Positions 10,851-25,699 of a stretch of DNA of 64,000 nucleotides are shown one piece after another. Numbering within the stretch: the first letter of the stretch is position 1; every line of letters starts with the position of its first letter. The position numbers and the translations under genes are program-made. The notes beneath the pieces were generated by a model. It saw nothing but the letters and a program-made list of their open reading frames with translations. It searched no databases and was not told the origin of the DNA. Source of the DNA: Todiramphus chloris collaris (taxonomy: Eukaryota > Chordata > Aves > Coraciiformes > Alcedinidae); NCBI GenBank assembly GCA_025345505.1, contig JANVCC010000018.1:6433741-6497740 (forward strand), written 5' to 3'.

Positions 10851-12483
10851 GGGGGTGGGAATCCCATCTCTGCACTGGAACAAGTTAATGATTTAAAAGT
10901 GAGGCAGGCTGGGAATTGCAACTTGCAAAATACAGTACGAGAAGGAGGGAGGATGGTTCCACCATCCCATGCTGGAACAGTCCTGATGTGGTGGATGAGA
11001 GTGTAAGAAATGAGGCCACAAGGCAGCGGTTGCTGCTTGTGTTTCACTTTTTTTTTCTTAATAATGAAGCTGAAGGACAGGGAAGGTGGTTTGAATTGAG
11101 ATACGGTTTGGGATACACTGGGAGAAGGGGGTCCAGTGTCAGAGATGGACTGTGGTACAGAGCAGCTTTGCTGCCTTGTTTCTCTAATGAAATGCTGATC
11201 AGCCAGCACAGCTTCCCGACACAAAGCTTGGCCAAGAACAGGAATTAAAAAAAAAAAAAAAAGGCAAATGGGTTGAATGTAGCAATTTCCTGGGGTGAAG
11301 AAAGAAAAAAGAAACAAACACCCAAACAAAGAAAAGATCCCCAAGAAAGATCTGGCTGCAGAACTATCAACAATGGGCAAAGAAAAGAAATACTATTGTG
11401 GGGCATGGAGCCTGGGGCTGGTTCCATCACTGTTATGATCAAGGTCTAATGCCTGTGAATGGCCTCAGCTAGGTTTGAGTTTACTGGTGTGGACATGCTG
11501 GTGTAGATGGCAGCAGCACTGGAGAGGACCCTAGTGGCTCTCACCATTTCCATATGGGGCCTCTCTTACAGTTACTGCTTGTTACCCGATGAGACTGTTC
11601 TGCATGGAGCCGTTGGTACAGAACAGGGTGGACTGAGGGAGGACTTGGTGTGGAGACTGTTCTGTCTGCCCTCCAGGTAAAGCTGGAACCAGGAGCCAAG
11701 CACCCACCAGCCCTTCCCAGCTGGCTGTACTGCACAGCTGAAGTCTGGCCTTGAGTGCCCGCCATTCCCATGGGCAACGTGCGTTTGGTCTCCCAACAGG
11801 GAAGCAGGTGCTTTACAAATTCCTGCGTAGTATCTTGGCTGCCCACGTTTCTTCCAGCAAAGTCTCCTCCACAGCACGTTTAGTGGCAGCAGCTACACTC
11901 AGCCAGAGCTGCTGCCTCTGTAGAGCAGCTCCGTAGCCAAGCTCACCTTCCCAAAGTGATCAAGGTTCCTCCCCATCCCGTGTTCTGGATTTGGGGCTGC
12001 AGCGAGCGGGCAAACGCTGCTCCAACACCTGGGCTACAGCAGGGAAGGGAATTCCCACCCAGAAGAGAAACAGGCAGGTCGAAGTGCACAGCAGGGACTT
12101 CTTTGTGCAGAGGACTTCGGAGACATCCAGACATCTCCGGGGCTGTAGGGGCAGGTAGGTACTTAAGATCAATTAGGAATTTAGTCCTCAGTTGCTGCTG
12201 CTTTGCAGCATTAGGACAAGCACTGCTAATTTCTGGGACCTTTGGGAATAGGAAACTCAAGTGGGCTCTAAAACCTTGAGGAAAGCGAGTGGAAAGGAGT
12301 ACGCCCGTTGCTCTTTCTTCATTACTGTGACAATATTTCTTTTCTGCCCTCCCTTCCATCCCATCAGCTGTAAAAACATCGTTACCAAGGCTGACGTACA
12401 AAGAAAGAAATAATTACAATAATTAGGATGTGAGTTTATTGCTCGGTGCCATTAATCCTGAGAGATAAAATGATTACAGGCTG

Positions 12484-12522
12484 TCAGAGCCTGGGAAGGA
12501 AGGAGGGAGGGAAGGAAGGGAG
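12484..12522. repeat. GGAA/GGGA-rich low-complexity tract
   Basis: A short purine-rich run of AAGG and GAGG units, imperfect. It may have been a polymorphic simple repeat. Confidence 0.6.
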
Positions 12523-13111
12523 CTCCATACAGCAGAGCCTCAGCACGGGGATGCAAACCCTCTGGCACCTTTGGGGGCAGTGCCCTCCCCGGCTAAGGAG
12601 CAGCAGGACCTCCATCTCTCCAGCAGCACGCTGGGGCTGAAGGTCATTGGCACCAAAATGGGGGTCACGTCGTCCACTCTTTCCAGGAAAATAAGTGTCA
12701 GCATTTTGCCAATTATTACCTGGCAGGCAAATGCCCCTGCTTTCTGCTCCCTGGGTAACCACTGCTCTTTACTAGAGCAGCTTCACCTTGGCCCTGCAGC
12801 TGGTTCACCCTGAGATGCCAGGGTGTCCTTCACTGTCCAAACCATGAGCAGTGTCAGAGGATCACGTTGTGACCATACCCTGCCACTGCTAGTCCAGTCC
12901 ATCTGCTGACCTCCTCCTAAGAAAATCTCAACGAGGCTGAGGTGCATCAAGAGTTGTTGGGCTCTCCATGGTTGGAGTCCTTGTGGAATCTGAAAGCCCT
13001 TTAAATCTCTTCTCTGCCTATCCATCTTGCAGTCTTTCCCCAGTCTGAGCAAATGGGTGGCAGAGAAGATCCCTCTCTGAGAGGTGGACTTCAAAGGACT
13101 TGGTGGAGAGG

Positions 13112-13610
13112 ATGAATCATTGAATCATAAAAACATAGAATAGCCCAGGTTGGTAGGACCTCGAAAGATGGTCTGGTCCAGCCTTTCATGGGACAGGGAC
13201 ACTAGATGAGATTATCTAGCACCCTGCTCAATTGCACCTTGAAAACCTCCAGTGATGGTAAGTCCACCATGGCCTGGGGAAGTTGTTCCAGTGGATGACT
13301 GATCACACTGTAAAAATTCTCTATCAAGATGAAAGCTCTCCTGGTGCCACTTGTACCCATTGCCCCTTGTCTTCTCCATGCTGCTCCTTGTGAAGAGAGA
13401 GCCTCCATGAAGAGTGTTATAAACCCTCCACTTTTCATTCTAAAGCATCTCACAGTGAAAGTCTCCTGAGTGGCAGTAATTTGGAAGCAACCCAAAACAG
13501 AGGATGTCAGTGCCTCTCTTCCAGAGCATTTGAGAGTTGAGTGCCTGGGACCTCCTGCTCCAGCTCCTCCTCTCCCAGAAAGATGACTAGACATAGCACA
13601 TAGCACGAAG
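13112..13610 (-). mobile_element. CR1 LINE, 3' end, in KLHL29 sense orientation
   Basis: On the plus strand the element starts with its reversed tail (AATCAT, 'acatagaatagcccaggttg') and proceeds through 'gtccaccatggcctggggaa' to 'tctccatgctgctccttgtg'. This is the usual reversed CR1 3' part. It has no open frame and lies within the last intron. Confidence 0.88.
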
Positions 13611-15729
13611 CAGTGGGATTACCTGCAAAATTTGTTAATTTTGCCTATTATTATTCTTATTTTATTATTTTCTGCTTAGTCATAAAGTTCATATGATCAT
13701 GAAGAAATGTTAAAAAAGAATTCTATTTAAAAAAAAAAGAAATCTTTGCTTGTTATGTCTGGGGTTGTAAAAGATTTGAAATTGAGTTTGGTAGCAGCGC
13801 TGACAACCGTGGCTGTTGGCAGCAGGGTTGTGATGCCTGAGAGGGCTGCAGGTCAGGTGGCTGAGCTGTGCTGCCAGAGGTGTTGTCTTTACAATGAGAT
13901 GGATAAAGGAGGGTCCAGATTAGTTGTGGTCAATTAGAAGGATATCACACCACTTCTTGGAGAGGGATTATTAGTGAGGGTGTTTTGGCCAAGCTCCAGT
14001 TATCTTCTCCCCTACTCTGAGCACCTTCCCTTGCTAATGATGCAAACTGGATTCTATGATTCTATCCAAACCCATAATGTGGCATCATTACTCGTTGCTG
14101 TAAAGCAGCACTGCTTCATTCCAGAGTCCCGTGCACATCAGCGATGGCCTGAGCACTGAACGCTCTCACGCACACCAAAATCCTTCATGGCATCAACTGC
14201 CACAGAGGTCCTTGCTCTTAGTGTGGTGTGGCAGTTCTCATCCGATGCCTGCGGAGCGTAGTCCCAACCACATCTCCTTCCAGGTATGCTGGAAGATCTC
14301 AGTTTTCCCTTCGGGACCACAAACATTTCCTGAGAAGCACGAGGCCATTCCGGAACCGTGCTCTGTGATAGCTTCACGTGGGAAGAGCCATCCACATGAG
14401 CTGTGCTCCAACCCCTTCCAGTGCCTGGAGTTACCATAAACTTTGCAACGAGGAAAGGAATTGCCTTGGGGAGTCTGCAGCTGGTGCTGTACATTAGCAA
14501 TGCCTAGCAGTTAGGCACAGGAGTCACCATGCTTCACTGTTCAAGAACAAGGGCTTATTTAAAAAGAAGAGGTGGGAGGGGGGAAGGAAAAATCCCCAAA
14601 CTGACCCTATTTTTGTGCTGTTCAGCCCGAGTCCAAGTTTTATTAAAGATTTCCATTCGGCAGAACCATCTAATAAATCTTGCTGGTTAACAGTCAGAGG
14701 AGGAGGAAGAAAATGCTTTCCTGGTGTCTGTTGGGAATTGCTGGTACTAAATTAGCTGCTCTGGAATTACTGCTGGCACCATCGCGCTGCTGCTCGTGGA
14801 GGCTCTCTGTAGCACACGCCTGTTTGCACGCTGCCTGCATCCTAAGCAAGCAGAATATGGAATTTTTAATCATGCACAGAAACGCATTCAGTATTCTTTC
14901 TGCTCGTAGAAAAAGAAACCCTTGAAGGGCATAGCAGGATGGCAGGACTGCAAAGGGAGGACTTGCCAGCGCTGGAGGGGAAGGATGCCTTTGCAAGTCT
15001 TTCTGGAGGGAGGTGTCCAGCCCAGCAAGGTGTGATCATCTCAGCTCTTCATCCCTGTCAGCTGCCGTCTGCCGCCTCCGCCTTCAAAGATCCTGCAGCC
15101 TCGGAGCTGCCAAACTGGGATGGGGTCCCTGTGGCAAACGGGACACTCTTGCCTGATGCTCGGGAAATGTTTAGTATTTCCCTCACACAGCCCATGGAAG
15201 GAAGGTGTTCACGACCTGTGTGTGAACTCTCAGTGAATTTTACAACACTTCAGGCATATTATTGCTTTTTGCCCACTTGGCACCATCCCTCAAAAGGTGA
15301 ATTCTAGGCCAACGTGAAGCTCTTATTGACTTCTGTCAGTCTGGGCTTAATCTGAAAATGATGCTCAATTTGCTCTTCTGTTGATTGTGAGCTGGAGAGT
15401 TGAACCGTTTTCTTTTTCATTTTTCATTACAAGCAATATAAGTTGACATCAAAACCATTTGAATGGACGTTTAATTTTTCCCACGTGGGGAATGTCGCAC
15501 ACATTTCTGTTCCCCCTGCTCTAAGCCGTCACGCTCCCTAGTCACCAACGTGTACAAACAGTGCAGAGAAAAGTAAAAGTGATGCGGTCAAGATTTTTCT
15601 CAGCAAATTTGGTATCGAGTGATTCCTGGCGAGAGGAGATCAATACCATGCAGTTAATTTTTAAGTTGTTTATGTTGCTGCTTTTAAACCATGTTTTTTT
15701 GTGATCCATGCTAATGAGCGGAATGAGGA

Positions 15730-17500
15730 GTTTATAGATTCAGAGACTAAAGTCAGAAGGGATCTCTGTGCTTGGTTAGTCTGAGCTTGTGTACACACAG
15801 GCCACGGACTTTTCCCCAGGCAGCATCTCTCTTGGAAACGTATCTAATCTCCTCTTAAAAGCACAGTGTTGGAGAGTTAGCTTCCTCCCTTGTTGGTTTG
15901 CTGTTTAATTATCCTTGCTGTTGGGAAAATGCCTCACTTCAAGGCTGAGATGTTCTAGCCCTCGTAACCTGCGATGTCTCTGTCTGCAAGACTGAAAGCT
16001 TTTCTGCTCGCTCCCAGTGATCAAGTCTCCTCTCAGCCTTTCTTTGATCGACTCCTTAAATTTCATGTCAAAGATTTCATTTGCAACCCGGAGTCATTTT
16101 TGCAGCTTCTCTTTGAACTTCTGCTGATATTTCCAGATGTTGATGCGTGGACCCAAGACCTGCATTTATCTCACCAATGCCATACGCAGCAGCACTCTTT
16201 ATTTACAGCTTCAGTTTGTTCTCATTTTCATGGCAGGGCTCATATGATAGATCCAATATTGCATTGACCTTTCATCCACCGCATTGCGCTGAGAGCTCAT
16301 GTTGTGTAGCTCTGAGTGGCCTCCTTTATGTCCTCCTCTGAGTGCCTGACTTTCTAAGGGGAGCAGGGCTGCTCTGACCGTGCTTCCTCCATGTATCACT
16401 TTGCATTTAAAATACTGCTGCTAGCTTGAGACCGTCTGAGACATGCAGATAAAATGCTGACTAAAATAGCTCCTTCTGCAACATTTTTACCCACCAAGTG
16501 TTATACCACCTGCAGCCTTTACCAGGGGAGGTTTTCTATTGCCTGGATTGTTGGTAGATATATTAAATAGCACTGAAGAAGAATCAATGCTTGCTACCGA
16601 TGGCCTTGTTCAATGATATCTTCTCATTAACAACTACATTTTGAGATCTGTCAGTGAAGCAGATTTAATCTCTCTAATGTGTGCCTTGTTAATTCCATAT
16701 AATACCAGCCAAATACCTTGGAGAAATCGCAGTATGTTATAGCATCACAGTTGTCTTTAGCAGCCAGACGTGTTCTATTAAAAACCAAAACAAAGAACCC
16801 AATTGCCCCCCCCAAAAGCAAAAGACCAACAGGTTGGTTTAACAAGATCCATTTTCCAGGAAAGCACATTGATTGCTGTTCATTATATTATTAGCCTCTA
16901 GTTATTTGTTGATGAAATTCCAAATTAGCCACTCTGGTATTTTGCAGAGGACCAAGATGAGGCTAAGTGAGACCACTTAGCCTGAGACTGGTACTTTGCA
17001 AAATTAATTGCCGCGCTAAAATTCTCCCTTTCACCTTTTCAAAATACAGAAACTCTTTGGCAGTGCCCTGATCCATCCTGAACCATAAGAGTTATTGTAA
17101 GAGTTATTAAAAATCAACATTAGTGGCTCAATCAGCTTCTCAGTGAATTCTCTAAAGACGCCTGCGTGTAAGACAGCTGGGTTGCCTGATTTGAGAACTT
17201 AATTTCTGAGTTCACATCTCTCCTTGCTGCCAACTGCTTTTGGTTCACTTTCAAACAGAGATAAGAAATACCCATGCATCAGCCTGGCTTAAACTTTGTA
17301 ACTTAGCAGCAGCCAGTTTTTAACCTATTTACTACTGCTAACCTCCCAACTTTCCCTATTTCCATATATACCTTTTAATTTAGTTTTTGTCACAGATTTC
17401 ACATTCCCTTTTGGCTGAAATATTTTTTCTTCAACATTTTGCAGCACATTTAAGAATTTTTGACATCTGCCTTTTTTTTGTCATCCAATTGGGATATACT
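15730..17500 (-). mobile_element. Ancient CR1/L3-like LINE remnant, long (about 1.8 kb)
   Basis: Read on the plus strand it starts 'atagattcagagactaaagt', 'cagaagggatctctgtgctt', which is the reversed 3' end of an old amniote CR1-type element. It then carries 'agtgatcaagtctcctctca' near 16015, 'ctcaccaatgccatacgcag' near 16171, and 'caggttggtttaacaagatc' near 16830, followed by 'attatattattagcctctag'. The word order matches the element at 1490-2450. It is very diverged, which suits an insertion predating birds. The 5' limit is uncertain. Confidence 0.62.
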
Positions 17501-18941
17501 TAATTAGTCCTTTTTCTGGTACCCATCCCACTACAAATGTAGGTTTCCAGCCCACTATTGCTTTAGTATTTAGAAAAAAAATGTCTCTTACAAGTTTGAA
17601 GTTACTTTTTACTGACAGATGTCATACTCTACTCAAGCAAAGCCAGTTTATTACGGTGCCTAAGCAGCAGCTAATATTTAGGTCACCAGCTTCCTTGGTC
17701 CATCACCAAGGTCTCCATCTGGATTCCCTTCAAGCATCCCTTCACTGCTAGAGTGGAGGGACAAGAAAGACCTGTCCTCAGCACAGGATGCACAGGGCTG
17801 TGGCCAGCCTGGATGGAGCCAGCTGCTCAGACACCTTTACTTACAAGAAAATCTGCTTCAGCTGCCAAGAGAGGGCGCTCCTAAAATTAATAACAGAAAG
17901 GGAAAGAAAGGACAAAACCAGAAAAAAAAAAACCAGCAAAAAGAGAAAAACTGATCGTGCTTTCTTAAAAAGGAATTTTCTCACACGCACCAAAGCAAAA
18001 GGTTAAATGCAACAAGGTAAAATGTGGTTTTCCACCGTAGGATGGGGGATAGGGACACCCCTGGGGCAAGAAGCAGAGCTGCTGGAGGAATGTTTGGGAG
18101 ATGCGGGTCGGTTGTGGGCCCAGCTGCTGCTCCACTGCTGCTGTTCCTCCCACCCCAGCCAGTTGTGTGCCCAGCACAACCCTTCTGCCCTGCGTTTGCT
18201 CAGGGTCTCAAGCCCCTGCTGCACTGGATATCAAGAACAAGCCCTGCAGAGCAGCAATGGCTTGTCCCTGTGAAACCCATAGCTCAGCCAGTCCCAGCAC
18301 AGGGAGCTGCTCTGCGAGGGGCTGGCACTGCAGAAAGCCTGAAAGAAGCCCACCTTTCTGTAACAGCCCTGTAATACCTTTCAAAAGGCCTTTAGGTTCT
18401 GCCAGTTCCTGCAATGGGTGCCAAGGTTTATTTTTGTCAGCCAGTTTGGGATGTTTGTTAAAGCCTGGGACCAGGACTGGGGAAGCGAGCCCAAAACCCA
18501 ATCAAAAGCAGGTACTAAATAACGATTAATATCACTGTGCAGTGCTTACTCAGTTTTGGGTTTGGGTTTAATTTCAAGGATCTTTCAGCTAGCTAGCAAA
18601 AACATGTTCCACATTATGGTCTTCTCTTCTACAGTGGGTATTTATCATCCTCCAGTTACACATAGCCAACTGGGGGAAACAGCACTGGAGGAGCCCAATG
18701 CACAGCTCTCCCCGTGAGGCGTCGTGCCTGAACGTGAGGAGACACAGGAGCTGTAGCTGGGTTCTGGATGTGCCCTTTGGGAAATGCTGCATTGCTGAAC
18801 ACCTACAGAAAAGAGATGAGGAAACCCCCCAGATGATAGACACCTCCCTTCCCCTCTCCCCTTCGCCGTTATGTTCTTTTAGCTTACTTATCAGCAGAAA
18901 ATATGAAGGCACCAATAATTCAGTTTTAATGTTTTTTCTCA

Positions 18942-19112
<171 letters not shown>

Positions 19113-20411
19113 TCAGTTTTAGGCTCAGGTTTGGAGACTGTTTTTTTATTTATACATTCCTCTTATTTATAGATAAGTCACGTTTCTCTAAACCTCCAAG
19201 GTTAGTGAAAGAAAAATGAGGAAACCTTTCCTGGTTTTGTTCTCCTCTCTCCAAGTTCTCAAAGGCACTTTTAAAGTTCATCAGTCCTTCATCCCCCAGT
19301 CTTACAGTCTTCCTGTAAACTGGCGAAGTACAATTATCCTCTCCTAATGGAGTCACTGTGAAAGCTCCACTCTTACATGTGAAATTAAGATGTCAAGTTG
19401 TTTCAGAATTTTGAATTGCTGCAAATTTTAACTCAGATGCTTCCCATGCCTGTGCAGCAGCTCAGTACAGCAGGAACCCACAGCACAGAGACCTGCTTAA
19501 TAATTTCCAATAGTTGATTCTCTTTTGTATTCTGCTTTCCCATGTGGGAAGGTCACCCACATAATCCTGAGGATTTTCTGAGACCCATTCCTCCCCCACC
19601 CCTTCTATTTGGTGAATTGACCTGCATCTTTATTTTCAGATGTGTGCACCTCCAAGTGCCCTGTACTTTAGCAACGAACTGCATGAGGTTGGAGTTTGAA
19701 ATGACGTCAAGCTCAATCAGAGTTTCCAAGGATGCCTTAAAATTCGTGTGTTAGCTTCAACGTTATTAGAAGTATTGGTAAAACTAACCATAAATTATTG
19801 AATAGAATAATTCTAATTTAATTAGTTGACTTGTCCTGTACGCTGCTAGCATGCCATATGCACATTATTAAATACGAGCCAGTTGGGCTGAACTTTCTCA
19901 TCATGGAGTCTGTCTTGATGTGATACTTTTTTTTTTTAATCAACATTTCAGTGAAACCAGTCACCGGTGTCTGTGAACAAGAGATGGGATTGCTTCATTC
20001 CAGCTAAAATAAGCCTCCCAACCAGTTCTCTAAGAAGCAAGAGCCTAAGCCCTTTGGGGTATGAAGCAGATGTTTCCTGGGTGGCTACTCTGGCGTGAGG
20101 GGGCACTTCTATAAAGAGTGTCCATATGTAGCTGTGTGTTAAAGCCTCTCCAAAATCTGCATTTTTATATGCTCAGAAAAGGATGATCCTCTTGAATCTC
20201 CAGTGAGAGAATCAGACTGGACACAGTCCTGCTGGCTTCAGCCCCTGCAACCCTCCTCCTGGCTGGGGGCAGGCAGTTGGGGTAGCACGCTGGAGAGGAG
20301 CTGCAATATCACCTTTATTATGCTCTTACATCTCTGCCAACGGCCTCTGCATAACGTTGAAGGGGTCTGTATGGTTCTCCCAGATCAATAATACTACAAC
20401 CACAACACTGC

Positions 20412-20828
20412 AGAAAGAATCACAGAGTCATAGAATGGCTTGGGATGGAAGGGACCTCCCAAGGTCATCTAGTGCAGCCCCCCTGCAGTGAGCAGGGATA
20501 CCCTCAGCTAGACCAGGCTGCTCAGAGCCTTGGCCAACCTCACCTTGAATATCTCCAGGGATGGGACCTCAACCACCTCCCTGGGTAGAGTATTTCACTG
20601 TTCTACCACCCTCAATGTAAAGAACTTCTTCCTGAGATCCACTCTCAATCTACTCCTCTCTAATTTCAACCCACTACCCCTCATCTTTTCACTCCAGGCC
20701 CTCGTAAACAGCCCCTCTCCAGCCTTCCTGTAGGCTCCTTCAGGTGCTGGAAGGATGCTAGTAGGTCTCCCCAGAGCTTTCTCTTCTCCAGGCTGAGAGA
20801 GATGGGCTTAAACCAGCCCCAGCAGCTT
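20412..20828 (-). mobile_element. CR1 LINE, 3' end
   Basis: Reversed CR1 3' part: 'aatcacagagtcatagaatg', 'gcttgggatggaagggacct', 'ccaacctcaccttgaatatc', 'tctccaggctgagagagatg'. It is relatively well preserved, so younger than the L3-like remnants. It is in the same orientation as KLHL29. Confidence 0.93.
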
Positions 20829-23800
20829 TACTTTTGGCATTCACATACCTGTTGCATGGTTTGCACGGTGACCTTGAGGTTCTTGTAAAAACACTTTATT
20901 CCATTAACTATTTAATGAGGGATTTAATTCAGCAGGAGTTAATCAAAAGCTGATGAATTTCTCCAGAAGATTGATCATTTCTCTTAACCAGGGTTTGAAC
21001 TAGTTAAACTAGAAGGAAAAGACTGGGTTTATGCTGCCTTCTGTTCCAGCGTGGCCATGGGGTGCTCTGGCTCAGTTCATCTCACCCCATGTTGGTGCAT
21101 GCCCAGGGGCATGGACCAGGCTGCTGCACCCAACAGGAAAACAGACAAAACATGTTATGGGTTAAAGTTGGGCTTCTATTATGCTGAATATCTACAGACA
21201 TATGTCAAAAAACCAGGAATGTATTAGGAAAATGTCACTGATCCTTGGGAACAGATGGGAAGAAACTAATTCATCCAGAAAATAGAACAAGGAGTATTCA
21301 GTTTCTTCTCGGTGCCACTAAGCCACTGTAATTCATCAGAAAGACTTATCTGTCCTACCAACTCATCTTGCATCCCTTTTCAAATCAGACTTGCATATGT
21401 GACATTTTTTCCACTTAAGACACTCATCAGAAATTTTCCATATTTAATTATCACATCTTTCTGCCTTTTCTTTCCCCTTCAACTAACACTACTTTGCAGA
21501 AGAATAAAACTCTCAGATGAGGGAAAAAAACCAAACTCAGCTCCCAAATCTCACAGGGAAATTATCTGGGGCTCCCTCAAGACAGAAACACTGACTTCTC
21601 AGGAGACTGAATCACTGATTTCATATTCCTTTTTGTTAAAGAAAGAGAGGGAAACCCCTTGGTTATTTTCATAGTGATTTTTTTTTTTTCCTTTTCAAAC
21701 AGGCAGACAGTCTGATATAATTTTTCTTTCTTTTAGTAAGAGGTGATTGTGTTTGATTCTCACCATTTTTGTCGATCACCACGTAATCTGTTATCTTTTT
21801 CTTGCTTTTCACTTTAGCTACAATTTCATAATTTGATAATTTGATTGAAAGTTAAGCCCGAGATAGAGAAATCTTTGCTGTTTCTTTCAGGAAGGGACAA
21901 GTTCACAGCAAACAATCTCCTGATCCAGATATGGACGAAAGACACGAGATGCACTCCTCTGGAGACAGGTAGAGAGAAAATGTTTATTTCTGTTTTGCTC
22001 CATGGAGGCAGAAATTATTCTTGGATACAGGGAGCTTGGAAAACTCAAGCCATCATTCCTGCTACCTAGATGTGGATGACCACTTTCAGTCTTTAACCTT
22101 GCTTCATCCCAGGTTCTACCCACACTCCTCCCTTGTTGTCCTTTCCAGGGCTTGGTAACTTCATGCAAACACTCAGGAGACTCCAAGTGATGCTGCTCTA
22201 AGTCCTTAATATGCTCATAATGCAAGGTGGGTGGTTAGAGAGCCTAATTTTGCAAAAGCATGTTCTTGTTGGGCTTTTTGGTCAACACTAGTGGGCATGA
22301 ACATGAGCTTCTGTGGGTCAGAGGCTTACTGTGGGATACAGGGATGCTGGTTATTTCAGAAGTCTGCCAGAGAGAAGGAAGAGAGGGGAGAGGAAGCATG
22401 GAAACAGAGAAGCAGCCTCCTTTCCCCTCCAAAACTCGAGTGGTGAGGCTGTCAGATACAGTAATCCATTTCAGACTGGAAAATCTTAAATGAGATTTGT
22501 GCAGGACAGCAAGCACACTTGAGATTAAAAGGCAGAATAAACGTAAAGGAAATAATAGATAAAAGGTGCTCTTCTCTCCAAGTGGCTAACATTATAACAT
22601 CACTCTCCTTTGCTGTCGCTATAGGAAAATATGCAAGTATTTCTAGTCTAGTGACAGGTCACTCATTGCAGGAAGGGGTATGCACTCAGTGACAATCCTC
22701 GAGCCGGAGGTGTGCTTCACATGGGGTTGACAATTTAATCCACAGGTGAGCTCCTCACTTAGTACTGCCAGCGTGCTGCCTGTGATGTGTTCCGTGGCTC
22801 TCGTACCTCTCGGTGCATTATATAATAGTAGCACAGTTCCCTTCCATGATTGCTTAGAGATCTTATGTTGCCTTCCAGTAAAGCACTTGGTCAGAGACTG
22901 AAGTGGCATTATAATGAATGGCAGCAGCACTTCACATGGAAAAAGGTTATTAAAACCAAGCCAGCCAAACATTTTTAGCAGGAGTGAGAAATGCGGGCAT
23001 GCCAGCAGCCCAGATATAACACCCACTGAAGGGGGGCCCTGCAGGCACAGGCAGGGTGGGACTGATGCACATGATGAAGTGGAGAAAGGAGACTAGTTAA
23101 TAGAAACTAGATCTATTTTAAGAGTAAGTACCTCTCCCCCTGCCTGAATACTATGCAGACAAGCTCAAGAATGGCATAGGAATGGATAGGGTATCGTCCC
23201 CTGGCTGCCCGGAGACTGTGATCTGATCCTCAGCAGAGCGTGTGGGGCCAAAGTGCAGCTATTGCAATTAAGAGCAGGGGCTCAGATGTCAGCCCTTCTG
23301 GCACACTGCTCTCCTCTTAGTGACTCCTCAGAGCTGGACAAAGCATGGCCACGCAGATGAAGTAGAGGCAGGAGGTGAAAAGGAGGACATCTGTTAAAGG
23401 GCAGGCACAAAGCTACTGACTTTGCTGGGTAGAGGGCAGAGTAAGGATGGGTAGAGGGAACACATCAAGAGGTGTAAAGGAGAATATGGTATATGCAGTG
23501 GGGAAATGGGTGAGGCCAAGGAAAGTAAAATTCCAGCTTACTAGTGGGAAAAACACTAAGAACTAGTCATGGGAAGAAAAATACACTGAAGGTTGAGATG
23601 AAATACTCATTGCTTTGAGACTTCTAGGTGAGAGCTGGCCAAACCCACAGCCAGGCACTGAACTATTGGCCTTGGGGAGAGGGACAGGCCAAGACTTATG
23701 TCTGATTTTTCTTGCAAAGATTGATGGGAATGATTATGCGTTGTAACCAAAATAAGCCATGGAACAGTGCAGTAAAAATGCACAGATGCTTTTTTGTACC

Positions 23801-25699
23801 TGTTTGTATCTGTTTTGCAGATACTTCTCACACTCTTAGCTCTGTCATTATCTCACTTTGGTCAGATACATCACTCCAGGAGGAAATGGTACGGTGAGGA
23901 ACTAGATACTTGGATTAGAAACCAGAAATGCTCACAGACCTTTGACCTTTGGTGTTCCAATAGTTCTCACACCAGGTTTTAAAGTGTAATAGTGGTGATG
24001 ATTAAACACTGGTTTTCTTACAATCCAGAAACATTAATCAAAACTTCTAATTCCACCAGTACAGACCCTGACTGTTCAGGGTATCAAAAAAAAAGGAGAT
24101 ATTTTAGTGCCCTGGCATGACAGCACTTAGTGAACTAAAAGGCAGTGACAAGATAATTAGGCTTACTTATGATCACTGACTTCAGCATGTCTATGGTCAT
24201 CTTGTTAAAAGAGGCAAACCTCAGGAAGCTGGTCATAAAATACATTTTTAGTAGAGCTATATAGGACAGCCTGGCAAGAAATGGAAAGGCAGGTGCTGCA
24301 AGTATGTAGCCTGCATTCATTTACTGTTGAAGGACTTCAACAGCAGCAAAGTTCTTGCATCTCAAAACACAAGAAGGGGATGTGCAAAGTGGTTTTCCAG
24401 GCTCCATTACCCCACTAACAGCAAGCTGTGGGCTGTGCTGCTGCAGGAACAGCTGCCAGCTCCAAAGGTAGGGAGGACAGATGCGTGGAATAGGATGGGG
24501 CACTCAGAAATACCCTCTCCTCTTCAAACATGGATGTGTGTAATCAACACCTACCCAAGGGCTACCACAGCATCTGTGTGCAACGCGTCGGTGAGCGTCA
24601 TACCTAGTGCACGCAGGCATCCATGTCCCAGCACCACCTTCAACAGGCAGGTGAAGGCCTAAACAAATTCAAACTGTTGCTACTTATTCCTAGAGGACAT
24701 CCAGGCAGAAGAGAGAAGGGGCTGAGCAGTATGGACTTGGTATCAGTTCCCCACTCCGTATCTCCTCTGCACAGGCAGGATGTTAGTGTCCAGTCTGCTT
24801 CACCTCCATTCAGACTAGCCAAAAAATTACCCTCTGGCTTGCCATGGTTGATGCCAGTGTTGGCTTGGGTTAGGCTGGCAGACAACCCTTTGTAAAAGAT
24901 GGACCTGTTGGGTTCAAACTTGTGCCATGCTGCACTCAACTCACTATCATAAAATACCACAGTGGCGTGAGACAGGTTCTACTGGTCTACAACTCTCCAG
25001 AGACCTTGGCTGCTTTCAGTACCTGCTTGGACTGTTGCATATCTGAGCATGCTTTAGGTGTTTTTAAATAATCTGTTGTTCTGTCTGAGGTCAAACAGAT
25101 TTCACTGCTCTCTGGAGTGACCTCAACCAACACAACTTGCTGTTAGAAGTCTCAGTGGACTTAGCTGAGAGAAACACCTTAAGAGTTCATAAATGGACAC
25201 GACAAGAAGGCTCTGAGGCTGTCAGAGGCATCCCAGCAGTGATCATATCAGGGCTTAGCTCAGCTCCATTTTGTACAAAGCACCCCAAGACTCCTTGTGC
25301 TCCCTCTTTGTTTTAGATAAATGTTGACTGTGCCCCACTTGGCAGAGCATCCAGTTGTTGGGAGATACTTTACAGACACAAGTGAAGCTATGGTTCTCGT
25401 AGAACTGAAGAAATGCAAGTGTATTTCCAGTATTCCCACTGCCTCTTAGTGAAGATCAAGCATCACACCAGCTCAGTTTCCCAGACATTCTCCACTGGGG
25501 TGTGATTTTTCAGGCTCTTGTGTTATTTTACTCTATTTGCAAATAAACTGACATTATATGTTTCCCAAAAAAAAAGACACACAGCAACTCCACATCTCAT
25601 CACTTACTTTCTGCCTTCAGCTTAACTAATTAACTTTGCTTAAACCAAGAAAACATAAAGACCATCTTTTAATTTCACCAGGGTCTTTCATGTGAGGTT

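Noticed and set aside
10829-11380. Longest open frame in the window (183 codons, minus strand) as a possible gene
   Set aside because: It runs through A/T homopolymer tracts (poly-F and poly-K), has no domain or splice context, and partly adjoins an old LINE remnant.
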